Notes under the pieces: model-generated
Databases searched by the model: none
What the model was told of the DNA's origin: nothing
Seen by the model: only the letters and a program-made list of their open reading frames with translations
Translations under genes and position numbers: made by a program
Assembly (NCBI GenBank): GCA_017470145.1
Contig: JAFUFB010000025.1
Coordinates: forward strand, 62,001-126,000
Reading direction: 5' to 3'
DNA: 64,000 nucleotides
Origin: Clostridia bacterium
Lineage (GTDB): Bacteria > Bacillota > Clostridia > Christensenellales > Aristaeellaceae
Shown: piece by piece, positions 25,170-33,538 of the stretch
Layout of the letters: every line of letters starts with the position of its first letter
Numbering within the stretch: position 1 is the stretch's first letter

Positions 25170-26495
25170 TTATTTCGCGGCCCGCTTGTTGAAAATGACA
25201 TTGATCAGGATGCCCAGAATCAGGCCAGTGGCGATGGAAGAAACGGTCACGGCACCGAAGTTCAGGGTCAATCCGCCAATGCCGGGCACCAGGATGGCGG
25301 CCACGACGAACAGGTTGCGATTGTCATTCAGGTCCACCGGCTGCAGCATCTTCAGGCCGGAAACCGCGATGAAGCCATACAGCGCGATGCAAACGCCGCC
25401 CACGATGCAGGAGGGGATGGAGTTTACAAAGCAGACGAAGGGATCAAAGAAGCTGAGGATGATGCAATACACCGCGGCGATGGCGATGGTGCTGATGGAG
25501 GCGTTGCCAGTGATGGCGACGCAGCCCACAGACTCGCCATAGGTGGTGTTGGGGCAGCCACCGAAGAAGGAGCCGATGATGGAGCCCACGCCATCGCCGA
25601 TCAGCGTCCGATGGAGACCGGGATCGGTGATCAGATCCTGCTCGATGATGGAAGACAGGTTCTTATGGTCGGCAATGTGCTCCGCCAGGGTGACGAAGGC
25701 CACAGGGGCGAACAGGACGAAGATGCTGACCACATCGGCAATGGAGGAGACGCGATTGGTGGCGTCCGGATAGGCGCCGAAGATGCCCAGGAAGGTGAAC
25801 CGGGGAACCTTGAAAAGCTGCATGCCTTCGAAGGCGGAAAGGTTCACCAGCTTCAGGGCGTCGATGCCAGCGGAATTGCCGATCAGCGTCAGCACCAGGG
25901 CCAGCGCATAGGAGCACAGAATACCGATGACAAAGGGGATCAGTTTCATGCCCTGGCTGCCCTTGACGGAGGCATACACCGTGATGAAGAAGGCGATGAC
26001 GCCCACCAGAATTGCCACCAGATTATAGCTGCCGGCGGCGGTGTTGTTCAGATTGTTGACAGCGCTGCCACAAAGGCTCAGACCGATGAGGGCGACGGTG
26101 GGCCCGATGACCACCGGGGGCAGCAGCTTATTGACCCACTCGGAGCCGGTCTTCTTAATAATCAGTGCGATGACCACATACACCAGGCCTGCGAAGACAG
26201 CGCCCAGGAAGATGCCCAGGAAGCCGAAGGCCACCGCCCCGGCCAAGGGGCTGATGAAGGCGAAGGAGGACCCCAGGAAGACCGGGCTCTTTTTCCGCGT
26301 CGCGACGAAAAGATAGAACAGCGTGCCGAAGCCGGCGCCACACAGGGCCGCGGGCTGGCTCATATAGGTGCCAGAGCCGTCCACCAGAATCGGCACCAGC
26401 AGCGTCGCAGCCATGATGGCCAGCAGCTGTTGGAAGGCGTAGACCAGGTTTTTCTTGATCGGGGGTTTGTCGCTAAGTCCATACACCAGTTTCAT
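25170..26495 (-). CDS. uraA: Uracil permease (NCS2 family)
   Basis: 441-residue membrane transporter of the nucleobase/ascorbate family with about 14 helices. Marks are AFQQLLAIMAATLLVPIL near the N terminus, VFLGSSFAFI, the family motif region FVTLAEHIADHK, and PNTTYGESVGCVAITG. The ATG at 26495 is chosen from the family N terminus (MKLVYGLSDKP); upstream codons belong to a structured leader. Pairing with pyrR points to uracil rather than xanthine. Confidence 0.94.
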   Translation of the reverse strand: MKLVYGLSDKPPIKKNLVYAFQQLLAIMAATLLVPILVDGSGTYMSQPAALCGAGFGTLFYLFVATRKKSPVFLGSSFAFISPLAGAVAFGFLGIFLGAVFAGLVYVVIALIIKKTGSEWVNKLLPPVVIGPTVALIGLSLCGSAVNNLNNTAAGSYNLVAILVGVIAFFITVYASVKGSQGMKLIPFVIGILCSYALALVLTLIGNSAGIDALKLVNLSAFEGMQLFKVPRFTFLGIFGAYPDATNRVSSIADVVSIFVLFAPVAFVTLAEHIADHKNLSSIIEQDLITDPGLHRTLIGDGVGSIIGSFFGGCPNTTYGESVGCVAITGNASISTIAIAAVYCIILSFFDPFVCFVNSIPSCIVGGVCIALYGFIAVSGLKMLQPVDLNDNRNLFVVAAILVPGIGGLTLNFGAVTVSSIATGLILGILINVIFNKRAAK

Positions 26496-26550
26496 AAGAA
26501 TCGAAGACCTCCCTGCTTTTTTTCTTGGCAGGCCAGGGCGGACAAAAGAA

Positions 26551-26582
26551 AAAGCCCGCTGGCACAACCTGCCCGCAAGCCA
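26551..26582 (-). terminator. Attenuator-type hairpin in the uraA leader
   Basis: In the minus-strand transcript GGCTTGC-G-GGCA-GGTTG-TGCC-A-GCGGGCT is followed by TTTTTCTTTT. An upstream segment can pair instead with its left half: CGACA...TGTCG encloses ATGC-GACCA-GCAT and runs into GTGGCTTGC. This is the layout of transcription attenuation. A PyrR-dependent mechanism is likely from context, but no clear PyrR consensus loop is visible. Confidence 0.6.
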
Positions 26583-26650
26583 CGACATCCCGTCCATGCT
26601 GGTCGCATCTTGTCGGCAACCCGTACCGTCTTAAAGACCCACCGCGGGAA

Positions 26651-26679
26651 ACGATACCACCATTTCAGGGCTGCGTCAA
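26651..26679 (-). promoter_or_regulatory. Promoter for uraA-pyrR
   Basis: On the minus strand, TTGACG, a 17-base spacer and TATCGT. This gives a leader of about 150 bases containing the attenuator-like hairpins. Confidence 0.65.
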
Positions 26680-26747
26680 GGCGGCAAAAATTACATTTCT
26701 ATGACAAAGAGAGGTTGTTTTTTTCGCGGCGGAGGGAGAAGCGCGGA

Positions 26748-26776
26748 TTGAAACCTATTTTCAGTCGTGGTATACT
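26748..26776 (+). promoter_or_regulatory. Promoter for the dnaD-dnaI operon
   Basis: TTGAAA, a 17-base spacer and TATACT. The predicted transcription start near 26783 excludes a GTG at 26767 as start codon and supports the GTG at 26818. Confidence 0.75.
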
Positions 26777-26817
26777 GGCAGGGTATGGAGAAGCAGCAGA
26801 AGGAGGAAAGCGCCCCC

Positions 26818-28302
26818 GTGTTATTTCAGTTCGACGACCGGTACGCCCTGTTCGACATGACTCCGGTGGACAATCAATTTATCCAGGAATACCTGCCCGC
26901 CGCCCGGGGGGAGGATGTGCGGGTGTACCTGTACGGCCTCATGCGCTGCTACCATCCGGAGGCGGAGATGAGCCTGGCCCAGATGAGCCGGGAGCTGCAC
27001 CTAGAGGAGGAGGAGATCGCCCGGGCCTATCGATACTGGGAGCGGAAGGGCCTGGTGCGCCGGGTCAGCGATGACCCGCCAGCCTATCGATATATCAGCG
27101 CGCGCCAGCGGGCTATGGGTGGCGCGGAGCCTCAGCTGGATCCGGAATACGAGGCCTTTGCGGACAGCCTGTACGGCGTATTCGACCATGGGCGGCGGCT
27201 CCATGGCAGCGAGATTCGCACCTGCTATGAATGGGTGGAGGATTTGAAGCTGCCCCCGGAAGCGGTGATCATGCTACTGAAGCACATGGAGCGGAACAAG
27301 GGCAAGAATTTTGCCATCCAGAGCGCTCAGCAGGTGGCCATGCAAATGGCAAAAGAGGGAGTTCAGACCGTGGAGGAGGCGGAGGATTTCCTCAGCCGGG
27401 ATCAGGCCCTCTACCAGGGGACCAAGGCGGTGCTGAAAAGATTAGGGAAGCGGAACCTGCCCTCCGAGGATCAGCTGGCGCTGTACAAAAAATGGACTCA
27501 GGAATGGGGCTTTACCCCGGAGGCCATTCAGGAGGCCTGTGCGGAGACCGCCAAGGGGGATCCCTCCATGGGATTCCTGGACGGTGTGCTGCGGAACATT
27601 CGGGAACGATCCGCCAGCGGGGCGCGCATCGAGGCTTCCGGCGTGGTGCAGGCCCGGGAAGAGGGCGCAGAGCTGAGACGGGTGCTGAAGACCCTGGGCA
27701 GCGGCAGCGTGACGGAGCGGCACCTGGAATGGTATCGGAAGGTGCGGGAGGTCTACCCCGAGGACATGGTGCTGCTGGCGGCCCGGGAATGCGGCCGATC
27801 CGGCGGCAGCGTGGAGGATGTGGAAAAAATGCTGGATTCCTGGAGCAGAAAGGGGATTTTTTCCACGGCGGAAGCGGAAAAATATGTCCAGGAATTCCGG
27901 GCCCAGGGCGAGCTGATGATGGAGCTGCGGAAGATGTGGGGATTGAAAAACCGCATGAGCGCGAAGGATCGGGCCTTGGTGGCGGAATGGGAAAAGGAGC
28001 TGGGTTTCGCTCCGGAGCTGATTTTGCTGGCAGCAGAGGGCGCCAGCGGAGCGGACAAGCCCATGGCTTATTTAAACAAGATTCTGCGGGATTACGCGGA
28101 AAAGGGAATCCGGACGAAGGAACAGATTTTGCTGGATCGGGAGCAGCACCAGGCAGCGAAACCGGCCGCCACGGCGCCGGGGACGAGAGCGGCAAAGCAG
28201 GTCATTGCCCAGCAATACAGTCAGCGGGATTACAGCGGGCCGGAGGAGAGCATGGAGGAGGTGCTGATGCGCCTGGAGGGAGAGAAGGACAGCCGTGCGT
28301 GA
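26818..28302 (+). CDS. DnaD-domain replication initiation protein (DnaB/DnaD type)
   Basis: About 494 residues. N-terminal winged-helix region (LAQMSRELHLEEEEIARAYRYWERKGLV) is followed by repeated DnaB_2/DnaD modules. Three copies of a helical unit with W-x(5)F-x(2)E, such as KKWTQEWGFTPEAIQEAC and VAEWEKELGFAPELILLA, and the YxNKILRDYAEKGI tail are visible. It likely helps load the replicative helicase with the DnaI-like ATPase encoded next. GTG at 26818 is preceded by AAGGAGG. Its end overlaps dnaI by eight bases. Confidence 0.88.
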   Translation: MLFQFDDRYALFDMTPVDNQFIQEYLPAARGEDVRVYLYGLMRCYHPEAEMSLAQMSRELHLEEEEIARAYRYWERKGLVRRVSDDPPAYRYISARQRAMGGAEPQLDPEYEAFADSLYGVFDHGRRLHGSEIRTCYEWVEDLKLPPEAVIMLLKHMERNKGKNFAIQSAQQVAMQMAKEGVQTVEEAEDFLSRDQALYQGTKAVLKRLGKRNLPSEDQLALYKKWTQEWGFTPEAIQEACAETAKGDPSMGFLDGVLRNIRERSASGARIEASGVVQAREEGAELRRVLKTLGSGSVTERHLEWYRKVREVYPEDMVLLAARECGRSGGSVEDVEKMLDSWSRKGIFSTAEAEKYVQEFRAQGELMMELRKMWGLKNRMSAKDRALVAEWEKELGFAPELILLAAEGASGADKPMAYLNKILRDYAEKGIRTKEQILLDREQHQAAKPAATAPGTRAAKQVIAQQYSQRDYSGPEESMEEVLMRLEGEKDSRA

Positions 28303-29263
28303 GGATATATTAAAGGAAGTGCTGCGGGAAAAGCAGGAGCTGCAGGCGCGGAACGAGGCCATCGCCACGGACCGGGCCCGGGAAATTCGGGAGAAATATC
28401 CGGACATCGCGGAGCTCCTGCGCCAGCGACAACAGATGATTCAGGCAGGGATCTTTGGAGCCCTGCGAGGGGAAGCGGCGGCGGAGAATCTGCCGGAGAG
28501 GATGGAACAGGCCTCCGGGGAGATTCGCCAGGCGCTGCAGGAGAAGGGCTATCCGGCGGATTATCTGGCCCCGATCTATGATTGCCCCCTCTGCCAGGAC
28601 ACCGGATTCATCGGGGAGCGGATTAAGGAAAAATGCAGCTGCGTGCGAAAAAACTATCAAACGAAGCTGCGAGCGGCCATCGGGCTGCCGGAGGGGGGCG
28701 ACGAAACCTTCGAGCGCTTCCAGATGGAAATCTTCCCCGACGAGAAGCGCCCCGGGGCCCGGCTGTCCCAGCGGGAGGCCATGGGCATTATAAGAAAGGC
28801 CTGCGAAACCTGGGCGGATCAGTATCCGGACCAGCAGCCCCGGGATTTGATTCTGGCGGGAAAATCCGGACTGGGCAAAACCTTCCTGCTGCACGCCATG
28901 GCCAATCGTCTCATCGAGCGGGAGAAGAATGTGCTGCTGATTTCCGCCTACAGCTTTCTGGAAATCGCCCGGCGCAGCTATTTTGAAAACGATGGCCAGC
29001 TGGAGGAGCTGATCGGGACGGAGATTCTGATGCTGGACGACCTGGGCAGCGAGCCCATGATGCAGAACATTACCATCGAGCAGCTGTTCAACCTGATTAA
29101 CGAGAGGCAAAGACGAAACCTTCCCACAGTCATCAGTACCAATTTGAACCAGGAGGAGCTGCGGGGCAGATATTCTGAGCGCATCGCCTCCCGACTGACG
29201 GATCGGCGGAGCTGCCTGTACCTTCCCCTGGAGGGGCAGGACATTCGCAATGGGAGAAAATGA
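28295..29263 (+). CDS. DnaI/DnaC-like primosomal helicase loader ATPase
   Basis: 322 residues. The N-terminal helical region is followed by a zinc-binding site (CPLCQDTGF ... KCSC, residues about 90-112). The C-terminal AAA+ domain has Walker A AGKSGLGKTF near residue 188, Walker B ILMLDDLGSE and sensor 1 VISTNLN. Such proteins load the DnaB-type helicase at origins. The GTG start overlaps the DnaD gene, so production is coupled. Confidence 0.92.
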   Translation: MREDILKEVLREKQELQARNEAIATDRAREIREKYPDIAELLRQRQQMIQAGIFGALRGEAAAENLPERMEQASGEIRQALQEKGYPADYLAPIYDCPLCQDTGFIGERIKEKCSCVRKNYQTKLRAAIGLPEGGDETFERFQMEIFPDEKRPGARLSQREAMGIIRKACETWADQYPDQQPRDLILAGKSGLGKTFLLHAMANRLIEREKNVLLISAYSFLEIARRSYFENDGQLEELIGTEILMLDDLGSEPMMQNITIEQLFNLINERQRRNLPTVISTNLNQEELRGRYSERIASRLTDRRSCLYLPLEGQDIRNGRK

Positions 29264-29604
29264 GGATGAATATCCAGATCTATAGCGGAAAGAAGAACTT
29301 CGACGTACAGAAGGCGGAACGGTACTTCAAGGAGCGGCGGATCCCCGTCCAGGCCCTGGATTTGAAGAAGCATAAACTGGGGGAGCGGGAGATCAAGCTG
29401 ATGATTCAGCAAATCGGCCTGGAAAAGCTGATCGACCGGGAGGATAAAAAGGTCAAGGAGCATCCTGCCTGCTATTACAATCAGGAAAGCCTGCTGATTC
29501 CCGCCATTCAGGAAGCGCCCTGGCTGCTGCGGACTCCCATCGTCCGGAATGGAAATAAAATGACCGTTGGATACGCGCCGGAGGTTTGGGACAGCTGGAG
29601 CTGA
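29260..29604 (+). CDS. ArsC/Spx-family protein lacking the catalytic Cys
   Basis: 114 residues of thioredoxin-like ArsC fold (IQIYSGKKNFDVQKAERYF, then TPIVRNGNKMTVGYAPE, which matches the LRTPIV / G motif at the end). The usual N-terminal Cys of arsenate reductases (NPxC or CxxC) is replaced: the position reads KNFDVQK. Arsenate reduction is therefore unlikely. The start ATG overlaps dnaI by four bases; MNIQIYSG six bases later is an equal alternative. Role unknown. Confidence 0.82.
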   Translation: MRMNIQIYSGKKNFDVQKAERYFKERRIPVQALDLKKHKLGEREIKLMIQQIGLEKLIDREDKKVKEHPACYYNQESLLIPAIQEAPWLLRTPIVRNGNKMTVGYAPEVWDSWS

Positions 29605-29618
29605 AAGGAAGAAAGCGC

Positions 29619-30407
29619 ATGAATTGGAATTTGGAATGGCTAACACAGGCGATGGAGAAACAGCCGGGAAAGGTGAGCTGCGTTGTGAAGACGCTGCACA
29701 CGGGAAAAAGCTTCTCCTACGCGCCGGATACGGTGCACTCCTCCGCCAGCGTCATCAAGATTTATCTCATGGCCTGCCTGTATCAGCAGGCCCAGGCGGG
29801 GAAGCTTCGGCTGACGGATCGAATCGTCTTCCGGCCAGAGCTGATCGCCCCTTCGGCTGGGGTGCTGAGCTATCTGCGAGACATGCAGGAAATGAGTGTG
29901 CGGGACCTGATGGAGCTGATGATCATCGTCAGCGATAACTCCGCCACCAATATTCTGCTGGATCTGGCGGGAATGGAGCAGGTCAATGGCTATCTGGAGG
30001 GCCTGGGGCTGGAGCACACCCGCTTTCGGCGAAGGATGATGGATCTGGAGGCCTTGAAACGGGGGCAGGATAATACCACCACCTCCGCGGAAACGGCGGA
30101 CATGCTGGAACGCATCTATCGGGGACGAATCGTGAGCCCGGAGGCTTGCGGGGAGATGATGCGGACGCTGAAGAATCAGCAGTCTGATTCCCTGATTCCC
30201 TGGCATTTCGACGAGATCCTGCCGGAGCACTCCATTGCCCATAAGACCGGCGGGCTCAGCGGGGTGGTGCATGACGCGGCCATCATCGACGGGGGGAAAG
30301 AGCCCTTCGTGCTGTGCTTCTTTGGCAGCGGCGTGGAGGTGCCGGCCTATAGCCGCCTGATGCAGGACGCATCACTTCGAATTTACAAGCAAATCAATGA
30401 AGAGTAA
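29619..30407 (+). CDS. Class A beta-lactamase-fold serine hydrolase, no signal peptide
   Basis: 262 residues. The three active-site motifs are present in order: SxxK as SASVIK near residue 46, SDN as VSDNSA near residue 108, and KTG as AHKTGGL near residue 210. An ExxLN-like element of the omega loop is replaced by DLEALKRGQ. There is no export signal, so a periplasmic lactamase role is doubtful; an intracellular peptidase, esterase or peptidoglycan-fragment role is possible. The ATG at 29619 has AAAGGAAG upstream. Between the ArsC-like and clostripain genes. Confidence 0.88.
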   Translation: MNWNLEWLTQAMEKQPGKVSCVVKTLHTGKSFSYAPDTVHSSASVIKIYLMACLYQQAQAGKLRLTDRIVFRPELIAPSAGVLSYLRDMQEMSVRDLMELMIIVSDNSATNILLDLAGMEQVNGYLEGLGLEHTRFRRRMMDLEALKRGQDNTTTSAETADMLERIYRGRIVSPEACGEMMRTLKNQQSDSLIPWHFDEILPEHSIAHKTGGLSGVVHDAAIIDGGKEPFVLCFFGSGVEVPAYSRLMQDASLRIYKQINEE

Positions 30408-30423
30408 AAGGGAGGAGAAGAAG

Positions 30424-33387
30424 ATGGATCAGCAGAAAAGACCCCGGGCCAGGGAAAAGAAAGTTGTTTCCGAAGGCAAGGGCGTAGAGAAGAAGGGCCA
30501 GGGCCTGGGCACAGGCCCAGTAGGGAACGGAACCTCCCGGCCCCAGAGCCAGACGCAGCAGCCAGCGCAGCCCCAACGGTCCACCAGCAGCAATCCCTTT
30601 GCTGCGCCCAGCTCCTCTGGCACGCGGCCAGCGGCGGGGCAGAGCAGTGTCCAGCGGCCAGCCAGCAGCAATCCCTTCGCGGCGCCCAGTTCCTCTGGCA
30701 CGCGACCAGCGGCGGGGCAAGGCAGTGCCCAGCGGCCCACCAACAGCAATCCCTTTGCGGCGCCCAACTCCTCTGGTACACGACCAGCGGCGGGACAAAG
30801 CAGCGCCCAGCGGCCAGCGCAGCCCCAGCGGCCAGCAGCCGGTGGGAACGCTGGCAATGCCCAAAGGGCTACAACCTCCCAAGGAACCCAGCGGGCTTCC
30901 GGCGGAGGCGGCGGAAAGTTGCTGCCCTTGATTGCCGTACTGGTGCTGCTGCTGGGGGGCGGACAGCTGAGCGGGCTCTTCGGCGGCGGGGACGATAGCT
31001 CCTCCCTGCCCAGCGCCCCCTCTTCCAGCCAGACCACCAGTTCCTCCAGCTATCCTTCCAGCACCAGCAGCTCCAGCTCCTCTGGCGCGGACGCCATCAG
31101 CAGCCTGCTGGGAGGCGGAACTTCCTCCTCCGGCGGGCTTAGCGATCTGCTGAGCGCCTTCATGAGCTCCAGCGGATCCTCCGTGTACGACTATACTGGC
31201 AGCTCCGTGCCCGCCTCCAGCGGGAATGATTTCTTCAGCCTGCTGTCCTCCAGCATGGGCGGGAGCGGCAGCTCTTCTTCTGCCTCTTTTGGCGGAGGCT
31301 CTACCTCCGCGAACACCCTTAGCGGCGCCTCCGCTTCCACCGCCCAGGTGGATGAAACTGTGGCCAGCGGAGCCCGGGCCAAGCGGACCCAAATTCTGGG
31401 GAACCAGAAGGATACCGTGACCATCCTGATGTACATGTGCGGCACGGATCTGGAGAGCCAGAACGGCATGGGCACGGCGGACCTGAAGGAAATGGCCAAC
31501 GCCACGGTGGGGGATCAGGTGAACCTGATTGTCTACACCGGTGGATGCCGCCGGTGGAAGAACAACGTCATTTCCAACACCGCCAACCAGATTTATCAGA
31601 TCAAGAACGGATCCCTGTACTGCCTGGAGAAGGATATGGGCACCGGGGCCATGACCAGCCCCGCCACCCTGACGAAGTTCATCCAATACGGCGCGGAAAA
31701 CTTTCCGGCCAACCGAATGGAGCTGATCCTATGGGACCACGGCGGCGGCTCCGTCAGCGGCTTTGGCTATGACGAGAAGTTCTCCTCCAGCGGGTCCATG
31801 AACCTGGCGGGGATCAACAACGCCCTGAAAAACGCAGGGGTGACCTTCGACTTCATCGGCTTTGATGCCTGCCTCATGGCTACGGTGGAAAACGGCATCA
31901 TGCTGGAGCAGTATGCTGATTATCTCATCGCCAGCGAGGAGACGGAGCCTGGCGTGGGCTGGTATTACACCAATTGGCTGAACAAGCTGAGCGCCAATAC
32001 CTCCCTGCCCACGGTGCAGGTGGGCAAGATGATCGCGGACGACTTCGTATCGGTGTGCAATCAGCAGTGCCGGGGCCAATCCACCACCCTGTCGGTGGTG
32101 GATCTGGCAGAGCTGAAAGCCACTGTGCCGGCGGAGCTGAAGGCCTTCAGCGTCGGCGCCAACGAGCTGATTCAGAACCAGGAATACGCCAAGGTATCCA
32201 AGGCCCGGTCCAGCACCCGGGAATTCGGTCAGAGCTCCCAGATTGATCAGATTGACCTGGTGCATTTCGCCAACAATCTGGGCACCAGCGAGGGCAAACA
32301 GTTGGCCCAGGCGCTGCAGGGGGCGGTGAAATATAACCGGACCGGCGGCGGCATCAGCAATGCTTACGGCCTCAGCATCTATTTCCCCTATCGCAAGGCA
32401 AGCAAGGTGAGCCAGGCGGTATCCGCCTATCAAGCCATCGGCATGGATGAGGACTACGCCCGGTGCATCCAGGAATTTGCCAGCCTGGAGGTCAGCGGTC
32501 AGGTGGCCGCCGGCACGCCGGTGTCCTCCTACGGCAGCTTCGGCGGATACGGCAGCGCTTATGGCAGCCAGAGCAGCCTGCTGAGTTCCCTGATGGGCGG
32601 CGGCTACTCCGGCGGGTACACCTCCTCCCAGGATTCCATGACGGATCTGCTGGGGGGCCTCTTCGGCGGCGGCAGCTCCGGCGGCATCTATGACCTGTTC
32701 GGTGGCCGGAACCTGACGGCGGAAACCGCGGCCCAGTATATCGCGGACCATCACCTGAACGCGGCGGCACTGGTCTGGACGGGGGATCGAATCACCCTCA
32801 GCGAGAGCCAATGGGCGGAGGTGGAGGATATCGCCCTGAACGTCTTTGTGGACGACGGAGAAGGCTACATCGATCTGGGGCTGGATAACCTCTTCACCAT
32901 CGATGGCAACGATTTGGTATACGATTTTGACAACACCTGGATCTCCATCGACGGGCAGCCCGTGGCGTACTATTACCTGGGCACCGTGGAAAACGGGGAG
33001 GAGGAATATTTGATCTCTGGATACATCCCGGCGCTGCTGAACGGCCAGCGGGTGAAACTGATGCTGAACTTCGACCACAACCAGCCCTACGGTTATCTGG
33101 CCGGGGCGGAGCTGGTGTATACGGACGCAGAGATCGACGTCCAAGCCAAGAACCTGATTCAAGTGGGCGCGGGAGACCAGCTGCAGTTCCTCTGCGATTA
33201 CTATGATTACGAAGGCAACTACAAGGACAGCTATTTCCTGGGGGACCCCATTACCCTGGGAGAAGAGGTGGAAATCGCCAACACGCCCATCGGCGGCACC
33301 CGGACCCTGGCCACCTGGAAGCTGACGGATATCTATCAGCAGCCCTATTGGACCCCCTCCTGGGCCATCGAGACCGAGGTCGATTAA
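30424..33387 (+). CDS. Clostripain-family (C11) cysteine protease, large, membrane-anchored
   Basis: 987 residues. The N-terminal about 170 residues are basic and Pro/Ser/Gln-rich and include three 26-residue repeats. A hydrophobic segment LLPLIAVLVLLLGG (about residues 171-184) follows and then a Ser/Gly-rich linker. The C11 peptidase domain (about residues 330-700) has catalytic H439 (LWDHGGGSVSG) and C483 (GFDACLMAT). A C-terminal beta-rich region of some 240 residues follows. C11 enzymes cleave after Arg or Lys and are often self-processed. GGGAGGAG precedes the ATG. The N-in, C-out topology places the protease outside the cell. Confidence 0.9.
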   Translation: MDQQKRPRAREKKVVSEGKGVEKKGQGLGTGPVGNGTSRPQSQTQQPAQPQRSTSSNPFAAPSSSGTRPAAGQSSVQRPASSNPFAAPSSSGTRPAAGQGSAQRPTNSNPFAAPNSSGTRPAAGQSSAQRPAQPQRPAAGGNAGNAQRATTSQGTQRASGGGGGKLLPLIAVLVLLLGGGQLSGLFGGGDDSSSLPSAPSSSQTTSSSSYPSSTSSSSSSGADAISSLLGGGTSSSGGLSDLLSAFMSSSGSSVYDYTGSSVPASSGNDFFSLLSSSMGGSGSSSSASFGGGSTSANTLSGASASTAQVDETVASGARAKRTQILGNQKDTVTILMYMCGTDLESQNGMGTADLKEMANATVGDQVNLIVYTGGCRRWKNNVISNTANQIYQIKNGSLYCLEKDMGTGAMTSPATLTKFIQYGAENFPANRMELILWDHGGGSVSGFGYDEKFSSSGSMNLAGINNALKNAGVTFDFIGFDACLMATVENGIMLEQYADYLIASEETEPGVGWYYTNWLNKLSANTSLPTVQVGKMIADDFVSVCNQQCRGQSTTLSVVDLAELKATVPAELKAFSVGANELIQNQEYAKVSKARSSTREFGQSSQIDQIDLVHFANNLGTSEGKQLAQALQGAVKYNRTGGGISNAYGLSIYFPYRKASKVSQAVSAYQAIGMDEDYARCIQEFASLEVSGQVAAGTPVSSYGSFGGYGSAYGSQSSLLSSLMGGGYSGGYTSSQDSMTDLLGGLFGGGSSGGIYDLFGGRNLTAETAAQYIADHHLNAAALVWTGDRITLSESQWAEVEDIALNVFVDDGEGYIDLGLDNLFTIDGNDLVYDFDNTWISIDGQPVAYYYLGTVENGEEEYLISGYIPALLNGQRVKLMLNFDHNQPYGYLAGAELVYTDAEIDVQAKNLIQVGAGDQLQFLCDYYDYEGNYKDSYFLGDPITLGEEVEIANTPIGGTRTLATWKLTDIYQQPYWTPSWAIETEVD
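30589..30822 (+). repeat. Three tandem 78-bp coding repeats in the protease gene
   Basis: Each encodes about 26 residues beginning SNPFAAPSSSGTRPAAGQ and ending QRP. Copies differ by a few substitutions. They lie in the cytoplasmic N-terminal region ahead of the membrane segment. Such repeats can change number by slippage. Confidence 0.9.
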
Positions 33388-33442
33388 GGAAAGAATGATT
33401 TGTTACCATTTAGTGTGAAAGCATCTACTGCCAATTTATTTT

Positions 33443-33475
33443 CGCTCCCTCGCGCTGCGGGGGAGCGTTTTTCAG
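33443..33475 (+). terminator. Intrinsic terminator of the dnaD-to-protease operon
   Basis: CGCTCCC-TCGCGCTGCGG-GGGAGCG followed by TTTTTC. Confidence 0.8.
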
Positions 33476-33483
33476 TGCTTCCA

Positions 33484-33517
33484 TAAAAAAGTAGGGCAGG
33501 CGTTTCCGCCTACCCTC
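33484..33517 (-). terminator. Intrinsic terminator of the alpha-galactosidase gene
   Basis: On the minus strand AGGGTAGGCG-GAAA-CGCCTGCCCT (one mismatch) followed by ACTTTTTT. Confidence 0.82.
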
Positions 33518-33538
33518 ATAATTTGGGATTTTTATGAC

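Noticed and set aside
25080..25170. PyrR binding loop in the uraA-pyrR spacer (AATCCAGGAAG)
   Set aside because: It matches only the first half of the PyrR consensus and lacks the GAGGYT part.
26767..26817. Upstream GTG (26767) and ATG (26785) as starts of the DnaD-domain gene
   Set aside because: The GTG lies inside the promoter spacer and the ATG is at the predicted transcription start. AAGGAGG at 26800 points to the GTG at 26818.
29619..30407. Antibiotic-resistance beta-lactamase
   Set aside because: The fold motifs are present, but there is no signal peptide, the omega-loop Glu motif is not evident, and the context is a replication-gene operon.
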